A program made the translations under genes and the position numbers. The notes beneath the pieces were generated by a model. The model was not told where the DNA came from and did no database searches. It was given only the letters and a program-made list of their open reading frames with translations. From Floccularia luteovirens (taxonomy: Eukaryota > Basidiomycota > Agaricomycetes > Agaricales > Squamanitaceae), in the NCBI GenBank assembly GCA_009739215.1, contig VSJF01000001.1, positions 2,294,001-2,358,000 of the forward strand: 64,000 nucleotides of DNA, written 5' to 3'. Below are positions 49,580 to 60,216 of this stretch, in pieces (the stretch's first letter is position 1; every line of letters starts with the position of its first letter).

Positions 49580-49892
49580 CTATTTGGACTCCCGGTTGGG
49601 TTGGCCTGTATGAGCATTACTTTCCAAGCGGTCTGATACAAAAAGTCCAATAGCAGCAAAGGTACAGGTTCCGAGGGAAAACCACAAGCGTGTGCGAGGA
49701 GGAAGGGCTGGTTACGCAAGTTGATTGATGATTGAAATAAGGAACAGATAACCAGAAAGGCCCACCCAACCATGACTGCAGTAATGTACGGTTCTTGACG
49801 AATGGAGTTTTATTAGAGTTTCCTGGATTTTGCAACTGGGACATGATACTTATGAAAAATTGATGACCACCAAGAGTTTTAAATCGAGCCAT
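49580..49892 (-). CDS. Possible small membrane protein (multi-exon), uncertain
   Basis: A minus-strand region with coding-like pieces: MARFKTLGGHQ at 49892, an exon with MVGWAFL after a good acceptor (ctgcag), and a last exon LWFSLGTCTFAAIGLFVSDR followed by a short hydrophilic tail ending NRESK with TAG 49580-49582. The last piece looks like a single transmembrane helix. I could not find one exon chain that joins all pieces in frame with canonical sites. It could be a small mitochondrial or ER subunit. Its first ATG would be only 30 bases from the riboflavin synthase ATG. Confidence 0.35.
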
Positions 49893-49922
49893 TGGTAATC
49901 ACGTGTCTAGAACTTGTTTCTC

Positions 49923-50791
49923 ATGTTTACCGGACTGGTACGCATATCGCGAGTATTGAAATTCAAAAATGCACTAATTGGATGTCAAGATTGAACACCT
50001 TGGGACAGTGTCCTCCAAAATAATTGACTCGGCAGGATGCTCCCTAACTATATCAAATTCTGCCCCAATATTACATGACTGTCATATTGGTGACTCGATC
50101 GCAGTTAACGGTGCATGCCTTACAGTCACCGAGTTTGACCAGGATAAGGACGGGGGATACTTTAAAGTTTGGCTGGCGAATGAAACACTTGATAGAACAG
50201 ATTTTGGTATGCCTTTTTTTATCACATATACTATGTCGGATTGTGAAATACTCGCAGGTGAACGGGAGATTGGTGATCAAGTCAATTTAGAACGTGCAAT
50301 GGGATCTCACGTCAGATTTGGTGGACATTTTGTCCAGGTAGCAAAAATTTATTCCTCCAATTTAGTTGGTTGTTGATAAATTGGATCGTCAGGCACACGT
50401 AGATACAACTGCGACTGTGCTTACACGCAGTAACGACGGCGACTCACTCCGCATAACCTTCAAACTCGCAGAACCTACACTTGAGAGACCTTCCCTTCTT
50501 CCTTATCTAATCCCGAAGGGCTACGTCACAATCGACGGAGCATCTTTAACAATTACAGGAGTAAATGATTCTGAAGGAACCTTCAGTGTAATGCTCATCA
50601 AACATACACAAGATGCGATTACTCTGAGTAAAAAAGATGTCAATGCGAAGGTCAACATCGAGGTTGATATGGTTGGCAAATATGTTGAGAAAAGTGTAAT
50701 TGCTGCGCTTGGTGGATCTGGAGGTGAAGGATTGAAGAAGATGGTTGAGAAGGTAGTGGAAGACGTAATGAAGAAGAAGGGGCTTGTTTAA
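49923..50791 (+). CDS. RIB5: Riboflavin synthase alpha chain
   Basis: Converts two 6,7-dimethyl-8-ribityllumazine molecules into riboflavin, the last step of the pathway. The true start is the five-codon exon MFTGL (49923-49937), joined over a 52-nt intron (49938-49989) to IEHLGTVSSKIIDSAG, giving the invariant MFTGLIEHLG start. The first barrel has IGDSIAVNGACLTVTEFDQD and, after an intron, GDQVNLERAMGSHVRFGGHF. The second starts VDKLDRQAHVDTTATV and has KGYVTIDGASLTIT and VNIEVDMVGKYVEKSVIAAL. The internal two-fold repeat (NGACLTV / DGASLTI) is the family hallmark. The C-terminal extension is Lys/Glu-rich (KKMVEKVVEDVMKKKGLV). Confidence 0.95.
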
Positions 50792-50984
50792 ACATTAAAT
50801 TGTATCCGTAGCAGTACATAGCACTTACCAGACCTGTTACCAGAATCATGGTCACGTTATCTAATCTGTTCTGCTAACAGTTCCCTTTACTTCAGCCAAT
50901 CATTGCTTTCTTGTGGTCCTCGTCGTTCCTGGCGACGTCCACGTCGGGACTCTGATACGTTTCTTGTGCTCTATAACCAGATAA

Positions 50985-52904
50985 ATGGATGAAACTATTC
51001 GTCAGAGAAAGGTGGCCCTATACTCACCTCCTTTCCAACATAAACTAAACCTTCCATGTTAGCTGACAGTCAAGTTAACAAATTCTAACGACTTCGCCAC
51101 ATCAAAACCTCCTTTACGCACCACCACCACCAATATATCTAGACCACATTCTCCCGATAAATTGCAAGTTTCTGCACCTCAGTCTCCTGCACCAGATGCC
51201 AGCTTTCGACCCAAAGCAAAAATTAACAGTACAGCAACGGTTCGTAAATTTAACAGTACAGTCGGTCGTGGAAATTCTACGGCCAGCAAAACACCACTAG
51301 CAACCACAAAGGAATATATTAGCACCCCCGGAACGAGTCGGAGTCCAACTCCTCGTTCCAACTCTCCTTTCAAAGCCACACCTAAGGTGCAGAATGGAAC
51401 CCTGTCGCCGACCTTTCAAGCTAGACCTAGAGTCCTGCAGCCGGATACACGATCAAAGACCCCAGTATCAGCTCCAGTAACCCCAGAACACCGTAGCAGA
51501 TCCTTAACAACTTCGTCGGAAGCGGGCTATCGGGGTCGACAGGTTAACTTCCCTCTTCACCACGCAATTTCGTTTTCTTCCCTACCACAAACTAACGTAT
51601 CTCCAGTATCTCCGGCACCACCTAAGTTGCCTTCGGAGCCTTACCCCCTGGCTGACCAGGAACCTACTGAGACATTGCCAGTCCGTATCAGGTCGAAAGT
51701 TACTGGACTTGCGAAGAACCTTGGTGACCAACCAAGTTCCCCCACTCCCTCACTACATTCCTCAACGCGCCCAGCTACAGCTAGGACCCGTGCTCCATCA
51801 ATATCATTCGAATGTCTCTCAGCCTGGCTCGCTGCAAATCTACCCCATAACTACAGCCACTCCTGCGGCTAACCCCTATCGATTTGCGAAACCCAAAGGG
51901 AGTCCCTTGTTCCACCATGTCAACCAACGTGATGAATTCAATGCATATTATGATAAACCGGAAGCATTCGAACCGTCTTCTGTACCCCCACCCCCACACT
52001 CACCCTCCATATCTGCTCTGTCCATCTCGTCGCGGTCTTCACTATCTCACTCATCCGTGTCACATGTTCATGGTCTAAATGCCAGTCAAAGTGACGAGTC
52101 AACCGTCAACAAACTTGACATTCCGGAGTCTGTGCCGAAAGATGGTGATTCAACTCAACATTATGACATAAAGTCCTCAGGGGACATAGTTAACGGTCAA
52201 GATGCTGAAGATGACGCGGACGTCAAAGTAAGAGCAGAAGCAAAATCCAATCGTAAAGTAAGAATTGTCGTATCTTGGGTCACTCGTGGAAATAAACTTA
52301 TTTTGTGCAGATTGCTGACCTCGAAATAACGAATCGTTCCCTCCTTGCTATCAATTCATCACTTGAAGCCACAAAGCACCGCCAAGCAAAAGAAATTCGT
52401 GAGCTTAGGCGTAAGCTTCGAGAATCACGTCTTATCCTTCCTCCTCGAACGTTCCTAGCAGTAAAAGCAAAAGCTTCGACAAATGGCGGTCCACCAGAAG
52501 AGGAAGAATCGGAGTCTGATGATGATGCTGTAGAAGGTGCTGCAGGAAGTGATGATGTTTATAACAGGATAAAGATAATGCTGGAAGACATGCTAGAATC
52601 TGGGAAGAGAGCTCTGGAAACAACGAAAGAGGACTTCATGCCGGGTGCTAATGCCAATGCTAAAGTACTGACTCCAGAGGAAGTACGTTCATGGCGCGAT
52701 TCGAGTGACCGAATATCGGATCATGAAGCTGCATTGGAATTTCAAAGTGAAGCAAACACTGAAGAGTCTGATTTAACACACTCTGCCCAACAAGTTATCC
52801 AAGATCCGAACTCTGAGGAAGAGGTGGAGGCAATGACAATACCCAGCCGTTCACGTCGTCCAAGTCCCTCCGCACCACCCATCCTCGTTACAGAATCAAC
52901 TTAA
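50985..52904 (+). CDS. Disordered Ser/Pro-rich protein with coiled coil
   Basis: The chosen start MDETIRQRK (50985) joins over a 51-nt intron (51012-51062) to LTVKLTNSNDFATSKPPLRT, which continues into the long frame KLQVSAPQSPAPDASFRPKA. The longest open frame itself lacks an ATG. A second intron at 51724-51784 (61 nt) shifts frame, joining LAKNLG to PVLHQYHSNVSQPG. Residues 20-400 are low-complexity S/P/T-rich with basic S-P motifs (SRSPTPRSNSPFKATP). The last exon begins with a heptad-rich helix, IADLEITNRSLLAINSSLEA then KEIRELRRKLRESRLILPPR, followed by an acidic stretch (EEEESESDDD) and a Ser/Pro tail. No named domain; the helix resembles conserved basidiomycete proteins of unknown role. 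Confidence 0.7.
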
Positions 52905-53089
52905 ACATTATGTGAAGTACGTTTGGTATACAAGCGTTAATGTAGATGCTCATGGAAAATCGATACCCTCACATTTAACTACAACTCCATTATTGTCCAA
53001 TTACTTCCACGATAGCATTGCATCTAATACAATCTAGCATTGTCCATGGTACTCTCCAAAGCGGCGAGTGCAAATCACATAACTGAAAA

Positions 53090-56000
53090 CTATGAATTCT
53101 CTGCCATCCTCTTGGCTCGTATAGCAAGCTGTGTGGAATGTCATCTAATGTAACAGATAAATGGGAGATAACTCACAGCAGCAGCCAAATCCACTTGTCC
53201 TGGGGCAGTTGCAGGCTTGGCGACTACGCTCGGCCTAAGAGGTGCTGTGGGGGTGGGTCTAGTAGTACCCGGTACAGGAGGCTTGGCCGGGTTGTTGGAT
53301 ATAACAGGTTTGGACGCAATTGCAGGGGGTTTTGGCTTAGCGGCAACCGGTGGAGGTGGCTTCGATCCTAGCGCACTTGGAGGTCTGGAGTTGTTTGGAG
53401 AGGGATCTGCCGACGCCTTCAGTTGCGCTACTGAACCATTTGCAGGTCCCTTTCCTGGCAAAACAGAAACGGGCTTTGCGGAGCCATCATTTGTAGGTGG
53501 AATCATGGATATCTTTGGTACGGCCGCAGGAGCGGGAGCAATCCTTGGAGGCGGCGGCGGCATAGCAGGTGAAACCTTGGTAGGTGGGATAACTTCAAGG
53601 TAGTTATTCGGTGCCCAACCCTCAACACCATCTTTCTTCACAAGCCACCATCCGTTATCATCCTTTTCGACAAGTTCGACTACATCGTCCTTCATCAAAG
53701 ACATCTCGCCTGCTTGCCCATCGAATGCAAATTTAGCACGGTATTTGGGAACCTCCTGACGTGCTGGTGGTGGAGGGGGAGGAACTACCTGGCGTGAAGG
53801 TGGTGGTGGTGGCGCTTGAACCTTGCTTGCGGGCTGGCTGACAGGGGTTGGTTTAGCACTCGTAATAGCTGATCGACCGGGTAGTGGCTGAGCGATTGGT
53901 TTTGTATTTGATGATCTCGGCTTTGGTTTCTGTTGTTATCATATGCTGTCAGTCCATTATTACGAAGAATGTTAATTAGGTACATACATCAGATGGACCA
54001 CCCGCACGCAACAACTTCCCTTGTGTTATGGGACGGACTACACCAGGTTTTCTCTTCGCTGGCGGACGAGAAACACTATTCGGTGGTTCACCAGACTGCA
54101 CATGAATGGCGTGACTCTTATAGGCGTCATCCTTAGTAATAGTTTCGTCTTTGACAGCATTAATTAGTTGTCGCTTCTCCTTCTTCTTGGCATAATCGAT
54201 ACTGGTAGACTTTGGCTCAGTACACAAGTTTAACGATCACGGTTTGCACATACGTTGGTCCAATATTAAGCTGTATGCTTGACTGTGTTTGACGGAGAAG
54301 TGCAGCTGCAAGCTCCGTTTTAAAGTAACAGCTGAAAACTGGATCACCCTCCTCCGAAATGTTTACATTGAGGGCCTTGAAAAGATATTAGAATCGGAAG
54401 ACTGGGATAGTTTGCTGCATACCATCCAGTCATCTCGTAGGTTTGTCATCCCAATGCTTTTGATGGCCACAAGTGCTATCTTCCTTTCAAGACTGATTTG
54501 AGTCTGCCCCTCTCTCGCAGTAAGAATCAAGATATGAACAGCCTTTTGAGTCTGTAATGAAACTTTAGCTGGAGAGTTTCACGTATAACGGAGTTTCACT
54601 GACTACTAGAATGAACCTTGGACTTGGTTTACTGGAGCGACCCAATTTTGACACCAAAAGTTGTATTCGTCCACTGAAGATTGCTTGCTCAGCTGCACTC
54701 CATCATCAGATCAACACCGAAGGAAGGTCACCACTTGACTCACATCCAAGGTTACAAGCGGATGCCAACATTTCTCCGATATCACTCTTCCCATTTACGT
54801 CCAAGTAATCACCCATAAATCTGCGGTAACTCAGCAGACTGAACCTTCGTCTCTCCTTCCTTCCACCGAGTATCTTATGCCCATATTCACGAACCTGGGC
54901 ATATGCAATGCCTTCCTTATTGTTCTTCCAGAATCTCTGAATACGGCGTGCACACTCATGTTTGTAACGCATGTAGTTGCGGAAAGCACGTTGGATCCTC
55001 GCAGCCATGTTATGCCAATAACGGTCACGCATCGTTTCCAGAGCGAAGAGCTTCAACAATGTCCGTCAACATGATTACTCTAGAACTTTACTGATACGTA
55101 CAGTTTCTGGATTTTTGATAAATGCCTTTGTAACACCCATCTGCCATTCTTCTTTGGCGATTCCTGTATCTTTCAAAATTTTCTCACACCCAGATTTTGC
55201 GTCACCGGTCCAAGTGTATTCTCCAGCATACGATGTGTTAGGGGATAACAGATAGAATCGTTCTACCATCTTTTCGAAAGTGTTGCGGTATGCAAATCCA
55301 GCTCGGCGTACCCTTATGTTTTCCTGAAGACCCAAGTATTTGATCTGATGTAAAATAGCTTTGACATCATATTCACTTGAACTGCGGTTCTGGTTGGGCT
55401 TGATAGTTCGAATATACGATGGTTGAGCTTTCATCAAATTATCCACAAGAGCACCTGCTGATTGCTGATATATTTTGTGGTAAGTATGGATCATCGAATG
55501 TCACGAAGCATCCTCACTTTAATCCTATCTCCAGCAGTTGGAGGACGTTTCTTGCTATTGGGGTCGGGTCTATCGGGAAAGAGTTGCTGCAAAAAAGTAT
55601 TGCCACTACCTCCAATCAGATCAAGTAGATCTTTGATCAAAGAGTCTTTATTCTTATCTGTCATGCCAGAAACGTTGTACATGACATCACCAGCATAATG
55701 TCGCACTAAGAATTGAGAACCACGAGCTTCGAAGTGAGCATTTGACGAGAGCATGGCTGTCCTCTGCACGAAACTATTATCTGCTGCAGCTGGATCCGCA
55801 TGTGCGGTGGCGCAAGCATCGTTGAGGGCAGCAAAAATACCCGGGGGACGACGCTCTTCTATGAGATCGCAGACGATTTTATTGTTGAAATATTTGATTG
55901 GGGTCCACTTGATCTGCTCGCGGACGTATTCCTCTTGCTCTGTCTTCAAGGTCAATTCTATGAAGATTTGTTGTAATTTCTCGTTGACATAGTTGATACA

Positions 56001-57691
56001 CAGTTGTTCAAATGAATTGTCCTAAGAAGACAAGGGTTTAGCCGGCCATTTCCATTTGCCTGAGGCTGAGATAAACGAACCTCGAAAATTTCGAATCCAA
56101 AGATATCCTGCCAAATAAAAATCAATATGGGAAGAGGTATGCATAAGAAAATACATACCAATATACCGATGACTTGTGTATAGGAAGATCGTGGTTTCAT
56201 TGAAACATTTATCCTAGATACGATCCACTCGAAGAGGTTGTTATAAATTGCCTTTGCTAGTGCATCTCTTCCAGATGATGCTTGGGACGGATTCAGGGGA
56301 ACATCGTATACAGACCCTCGCCGTCCACCTCTCGTCGTTTCCATAACCCTTGTGGTAAGCACTTTCTGTACAAGAGCAGAATCTACTTCCATGAGATATG
56401 CCACAAAATCTGTAACGCCAGTGTCCGTGATAGCAGTGTTACCATCGTCTAGTTCTTGGAACTGAACATTGCCCAACCAAAGAATTATAGCAAGCATTTT
56501 GAATATTTCATGCTGTTCCGAAGCTGTAAGGCCAATCACTCCCATGGCTTTCTGTTGAGTACATGTTAGTAAAACCTTTATATCAATTTCATTCATTTCT
56601 TACGATAGTGTCGCGATAGTCTTTGACATCGTCGATGTCTTGAACCTCAAGACAATTACTTAGGTTTGTATATGCGTATGCCTCGGGCCCCTGCAGTCCA
56701 AAGGTTTCTATAATAGGGTTAGGACTTACATTTGAATGAAGAATTTGGTACTTACCACGTTGATCATCCGATGCGCCTTTAGTAAACTGATAGAATATGT
56801 GGAAGTTACGTTCGTTCTCGATTTGACCCACGACGCGACCCTTTTCCAATAAATAATTGGTGATCTGTGCACCCACAGGCTCTCCTTGTGCGTTGAACAT
56901 TATTTCCAGATATTTGCCCTAGTGGGTGTCAGTTAAGCGTAGATATCTGATTGCAACAACTTACGTGACGACTTGAGTTGTTATTACGAAGCGTTTTGGC
57001 GCACCCAAAACTTTCCAGGAGTGGATTTGTCGCCAGGACCATATCTTTGATCTCTTGGATACTACTATCTTGACCACCTGATACTGCCGCGATGTATTGC
57101 ATGATTCTCTTCGCAGCTTCCGTCTTTCCAGCACCAGATTCACCAGAAATTATAACACATTGGTTTTCGTGATATGCGTTCATATTGTAGTATGCACTCT
57201 CGGCAATGCCAAAAACGTGAGGAGGAACTTCTAGTCTGTTTTTCCCCCGATATTTCTGTAAGGTATCATCTGTGTATATGCCGAGATCTGTACACCGCTC
57301 GATCAGATAAGTCGGGGTGACCGGAGTGAACAATGATCTTCCTACCTCTGAAGGGATTAACGGATATCAAGACGGCCCCGATGTATGTGTAGATTTCAGC
57401 GTTGGTCCATCTCTTCTGTAGATTCTCGTTGATGCTCTCATTACTAATTGTCGTAAGCAAGGTCATATCGGAAACGCCGACTTGTTTCTTCTTGAAACCT
57501 TCTTTCCAATCTGCCTGAATACAAGGTAATTTGGCTGATCATTTGATCATTTAAAGAATCATATACCTTGGCGACCTTTGCTTGAGCATTTGACTTCTTC
57601 GTTGTTGTCACTTTCTTCCCTGCTTTCTTTGAAGGCGCCTGCGGAATGTTGAGCTCCAAATCTGTAATCAAGTAGAAAGATCACGAACCAT
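53090..57691 (-). CDS. Class I unconventional myosin (MYO1/MYO3/5 type)
   Basis: Actin motor of endocytic patches. The first coding exon is just the ATG (57691-57689); an intron at 57639-57688 joins it to [19 protein letters not shown]. Motor motifs: [20 protein letters not shown] (P-loop), [20 protein letters not shown] and GKYLEIMFN (switch I), DIFGFEIFE (switch II), and the TEDS-site region [14 protein letters not shown] with Ser. [17 protein letters not shown] and [20 protein letters not shown] follow. An IQ-type neck, [20 protein letters not shown], leads to the TH1 tail ([20 protein letters not shown]). A Pro-rich TH2 region and SH3 domain follow: [40 protein letters not shown]. It ends [12 protein letters not shown] at 53090; no acidic Arp2/3-binding tail is visible. 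Confidence 0.95.
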
Positions 57692-57992
57692 GTCAAGCCC
57701 CGAAATGTGGCTGCTGGAATGTCTACAGGTAGGAACTCTTTCAAAGAGGGTCACAGATGCAGCAAAGGGTTGCTGTGATTATCAGCTGTATGATTATGAT
57801 TTGCCCTGGATGAGATTAATGGCTGCGCGCGGTGAGTGACCTGAGTACTAATGGGATGGACCTGTTACCGAGTTCTTCCGTTTATGGAAAGCGATAAATT
57901 CACCCTCATTCATCTAACATCATAACAGTACTAGTACAGCATTGTCTAATTGTCATACAAGTTTACCCATAACATGTTTCATATCTTTATTT
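57692..57992. other. Short intergenic region between myosin and UCS gene
   Basis: About 300 bases between the myosin start and the UCS gene stop on the same strand; presumed myosin promoter. No other signal seen. Confidence 0.4.
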
Positions 57993-60110
57993 TTAATTTA
58001 AATCTATCATTATCTTCAGTGCTTGTCCAGTCGGCTGTAGAATGGCATCCTCTTTCACGTCCTTAACCACACCCAAGAGCGCTTGAATCAATCCAACCTC
58101 TTTAGCTTCCTTCGCAAGTTTGCGTTTATCTTCATCATTTCTTATACCCACAAGCAAGTTCCGGACACAAATGATACCGCGATGGAGAAGGCCTGGATGC
58201 TTTTCAGGAATGGAGTCATCGATCCTATGTTTTGGAGGAATGGATGTAGGATCTATGAGCTGAGTCAAGAGAACGAGCACTCGTTGATTCTTCACTTGGA
58301 GAGCCAAGAGTGACTGGCATGCACTCGCAGACGTCGTCAGCGTCGCAAGCGCCCCAGATGCAGCCAGTTTTGTTGGCAAATCGTCCACGTCTGAAAGAGC
58401 GAGTAAAAGGTGCAATTTATCAATACCACCTTTCCCCTTCTCGCCTCCTCCATATCTGTCAAAGACCTCATCCGACCCCGCTATAAGATTGCATACCAAT
58501 TCCATAGCAGCTCGCCGTACGAGGACATGATCCCCAAATAGTAAAAGTTCGACTTTATTCATCAGGCCCTCCAACTTCGCAATTCTTTCAGCAACTCCAG
58601 CATCGTATGACGACAAATTTGTTAAGGCCATCATGGCTTCAAATTGCTGTAGTAAGGTAGAAGCAGGGTGCTGTAATAAGAGTGAAAACGGCCGAATCGC
58701 GTCATATATTAGACCGATGTCAGGACCAAACACTTGCATCGGGGACGAAGTTATTGAAAGTTTTGCCAAAGCCTGGATTGGAACAAGATCTACCATCTCC
58801 AAATTCAACTTTGATCCTTGTGGATGATTTTCCAACGTCTTCTTGATTATATTTCCTAGTAATTTGCCCCCTCCAGCCTGAAGGACCTTGCCTCGATTCT
58901 CCTTCTCGTCAAGGATGCTTAGCAGAGTTTTGGAAACATTCGCTCTCACTGCTACACTGTCGCTTGCCAATATCGCTGGTCTGAGAACAGACAGGACTCC
59001 TGCATCTACCAGACGTTTTATTCTTTTTGTAACACTTCCGTCGTCGTCCAGAGTATCTTGTGACTCTGAAACATTGTTCTCACCAGATTTTCCTGCCTTT
59101 GCCATACGTTGTAACTTCTGTAGTTGTTTTTGTTCTTCCGAAAGTTTTGGGCGATATGCGCACAGATTTTGTATGATGACAATAGCACCATATACGGTGG
59201 CCGAATTTGATTCGAGATGTGTGGCATCAGAATGAGAGTTGCGATTTCGGACAAGGGTGAATAACTTTCGTAAGAATACTGGGTCTTTGGATAGCATCTC
59301 TTTGATTATTGGGTTTGTGCTGAGATAGGCGAGTCCTTCGATGGCATCCACCGCTGCCCCCTCTTCTTTCCCTGAAATCGCCACACTTTTCATCATTGCC
59401 GCTAGATCGTCATATTTATTGTCTGATTTGACCTGGTCTTCAGTTACATCCGGAGTATCATTAATGATTCCTTTGGAATACTTGACGAGTGCAACAGCCG
59501 CCGCTGCCTGCAAAATAGGACCTTTGGCTTGCCGGCACTGTAGCTCCAGCCATTGTATAGATTGTGATGACATGATAGTTCGGCAGGGTTTATGACCACA
59601 GGCCTGCCCAAAGAGATGGGCAACATTTTGATATAGTACCGGGGATATGATAAGATCTATGCCGTCCATGATACTGTCAAGGACTCCGTCTTGCATAAAT
59701 ATTGCCGAGGCGATTTGCCAGTTCACTTGAAATAAAGCAGTCAGAAACGATGTTCCGACAAGCTGCTTCTGCTCATCAATCTCCATCAGACGTGAGGTCA
59801 CTATGGGCTCAAAGAGCTTGATATTGGTATCTGAGGGTGAACCATTCGAGTCTTCCTTCGCGGGGCTGTCAAATTTTTGGCAAATGACAGACAATGCGAG
59901 AAAGGCTTTCGATCGATATGAAGGGTCGCGTGTTGTGATAAATGAGCTGGCTAGCACTGAGAGCTCTTCGGGAAGAAGTTGAGATGGGGCGGTAAGTTCT
60001 CGACTTTTTTTGATAAGACCATTCAAGACAGCTATGTCGTTCGTGCCCGTCGAGGAATTCATTGATGTTTTTGAGGTACTTGTGATGTCGGTTGTAGCTT
60101 CTGAGATCAA
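57993..60110 (-). CDS. UCS-domain myosin chaperone (UNC-45/CRO1/She4-like)
   Basis: A single 705-residue frame without introns. The protein is a helical ARM-repeat solenoid: EELSVLASSFITTRDPSYRS, SKAFLALSVICQKFD, ASAIFMQDGVLDSIMDGIDL, PILQAAAAVALVKYSKGI, DAIEGLAYLSTNPIIKEMLS, QQFEAMMALTNLSSYD, VRRAAMELVCNLIAGSDEVF and KLAASGALATLTTSASACQS. The last conserved block, LLHRGIICVRNLLVGIRNDE, is characteristic of the UCS domain. There is no N-terminal TPR domain, as in fungal Cro1/She4/Rng3. These proteins fold and stabilise myosin motor heads, so its position next to a class I myosin gene is notable. It diverges from TRM6 with 106 bases between starts. Confidence 0.92.
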   Translation of the reverse strand: MISEATTDITSTSKTSMNSSTGTNDIAVLNGLIKKSRELTAPSQLLPEELSVLASSFITTRDPSYRSKAFLALSVICQKFDSPAKEDSNGSPSDTNIKLFEPIVTSRLMEIDEQKQLVGTSFLTALFQVNWQIASAIFMQDGVLDSIMDGIDLIISPVLYQNVAHLFGQACGHKPCRTIMSSQSIQWLELQCRQAKGPILQAAAAVALVKYSKGIINDTPDVTEDQVKSDNKYDDLAAMMKSVAISGKEEGAAVDAIEGLAYLSTNPIIKEMLSKDPVFLRKLFTLVRNRNSHSDATHLESNSATVYGAIVIIQNLCAYRPKLSEEQKQLQKLQRMAKAGKSGENNVSESQDTLDDDGSVTKRIKRLVDAGVLSVLRPAILASDSVAVRANVSKTLLSILDEKENRGKVLQAGGGKLLGNIIKKTLENHPQGSKLNLEMVDLVPIQALAKLSITSSPMQVFGPDIGLIYDAIRPFSLLLQHPASTLLQQFEAMMALTNLSSYDAGVAERIAKLEGLMNKVELLLFGDHVLVRRAAMELVCNLIAGSDEVFDRYGGGEKGKGGIDKLHLLLALSDVDDLPTKLAASGALATLTTSASACQSLLALQVKNQRVLVLLTQLIDPTSIPPKHRIDDSIPEKHPGLLHRGIICVRNLLVGIRNDEDKRKLAKEAKEVGLIQALLGVVKDVKEDAILQPTGQALKIMIDLN

Positions 60111-60216
60111 AAGAGTTTGTTTTTTGTCAGTAAGTAAGAAATATATGAAACTTATTCACAGCTTCATATGGTACTCCTCGTTGTTACAACGCATCCATGA
60201 CATCTTGTTATCTACC
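60111..60216. promoter_or_regulatory. Bidirectional promoter between UCS chaperone and TRM6
   Basis: Only 106 bases lie between the divergent start codons. No clear TATA box is visible. Confidence 0.55.

Noticed and set aside
50890..51059. Minus-strand two-exon mini gene (MEGLVYVGKE plus a spliced second part)
   Set aside because: It has clean splice signals but overlaps the better supported plus-strand first exon and intron of the 50985-52904 gene, and it would encode fewer than 40 residues without a motif.
53217..53603. Plus-strand Gly-rich open frame
   Set aside because: Shadow of the Pro/Ala-rich myosin tail; Pro codons read backwards give Gly.
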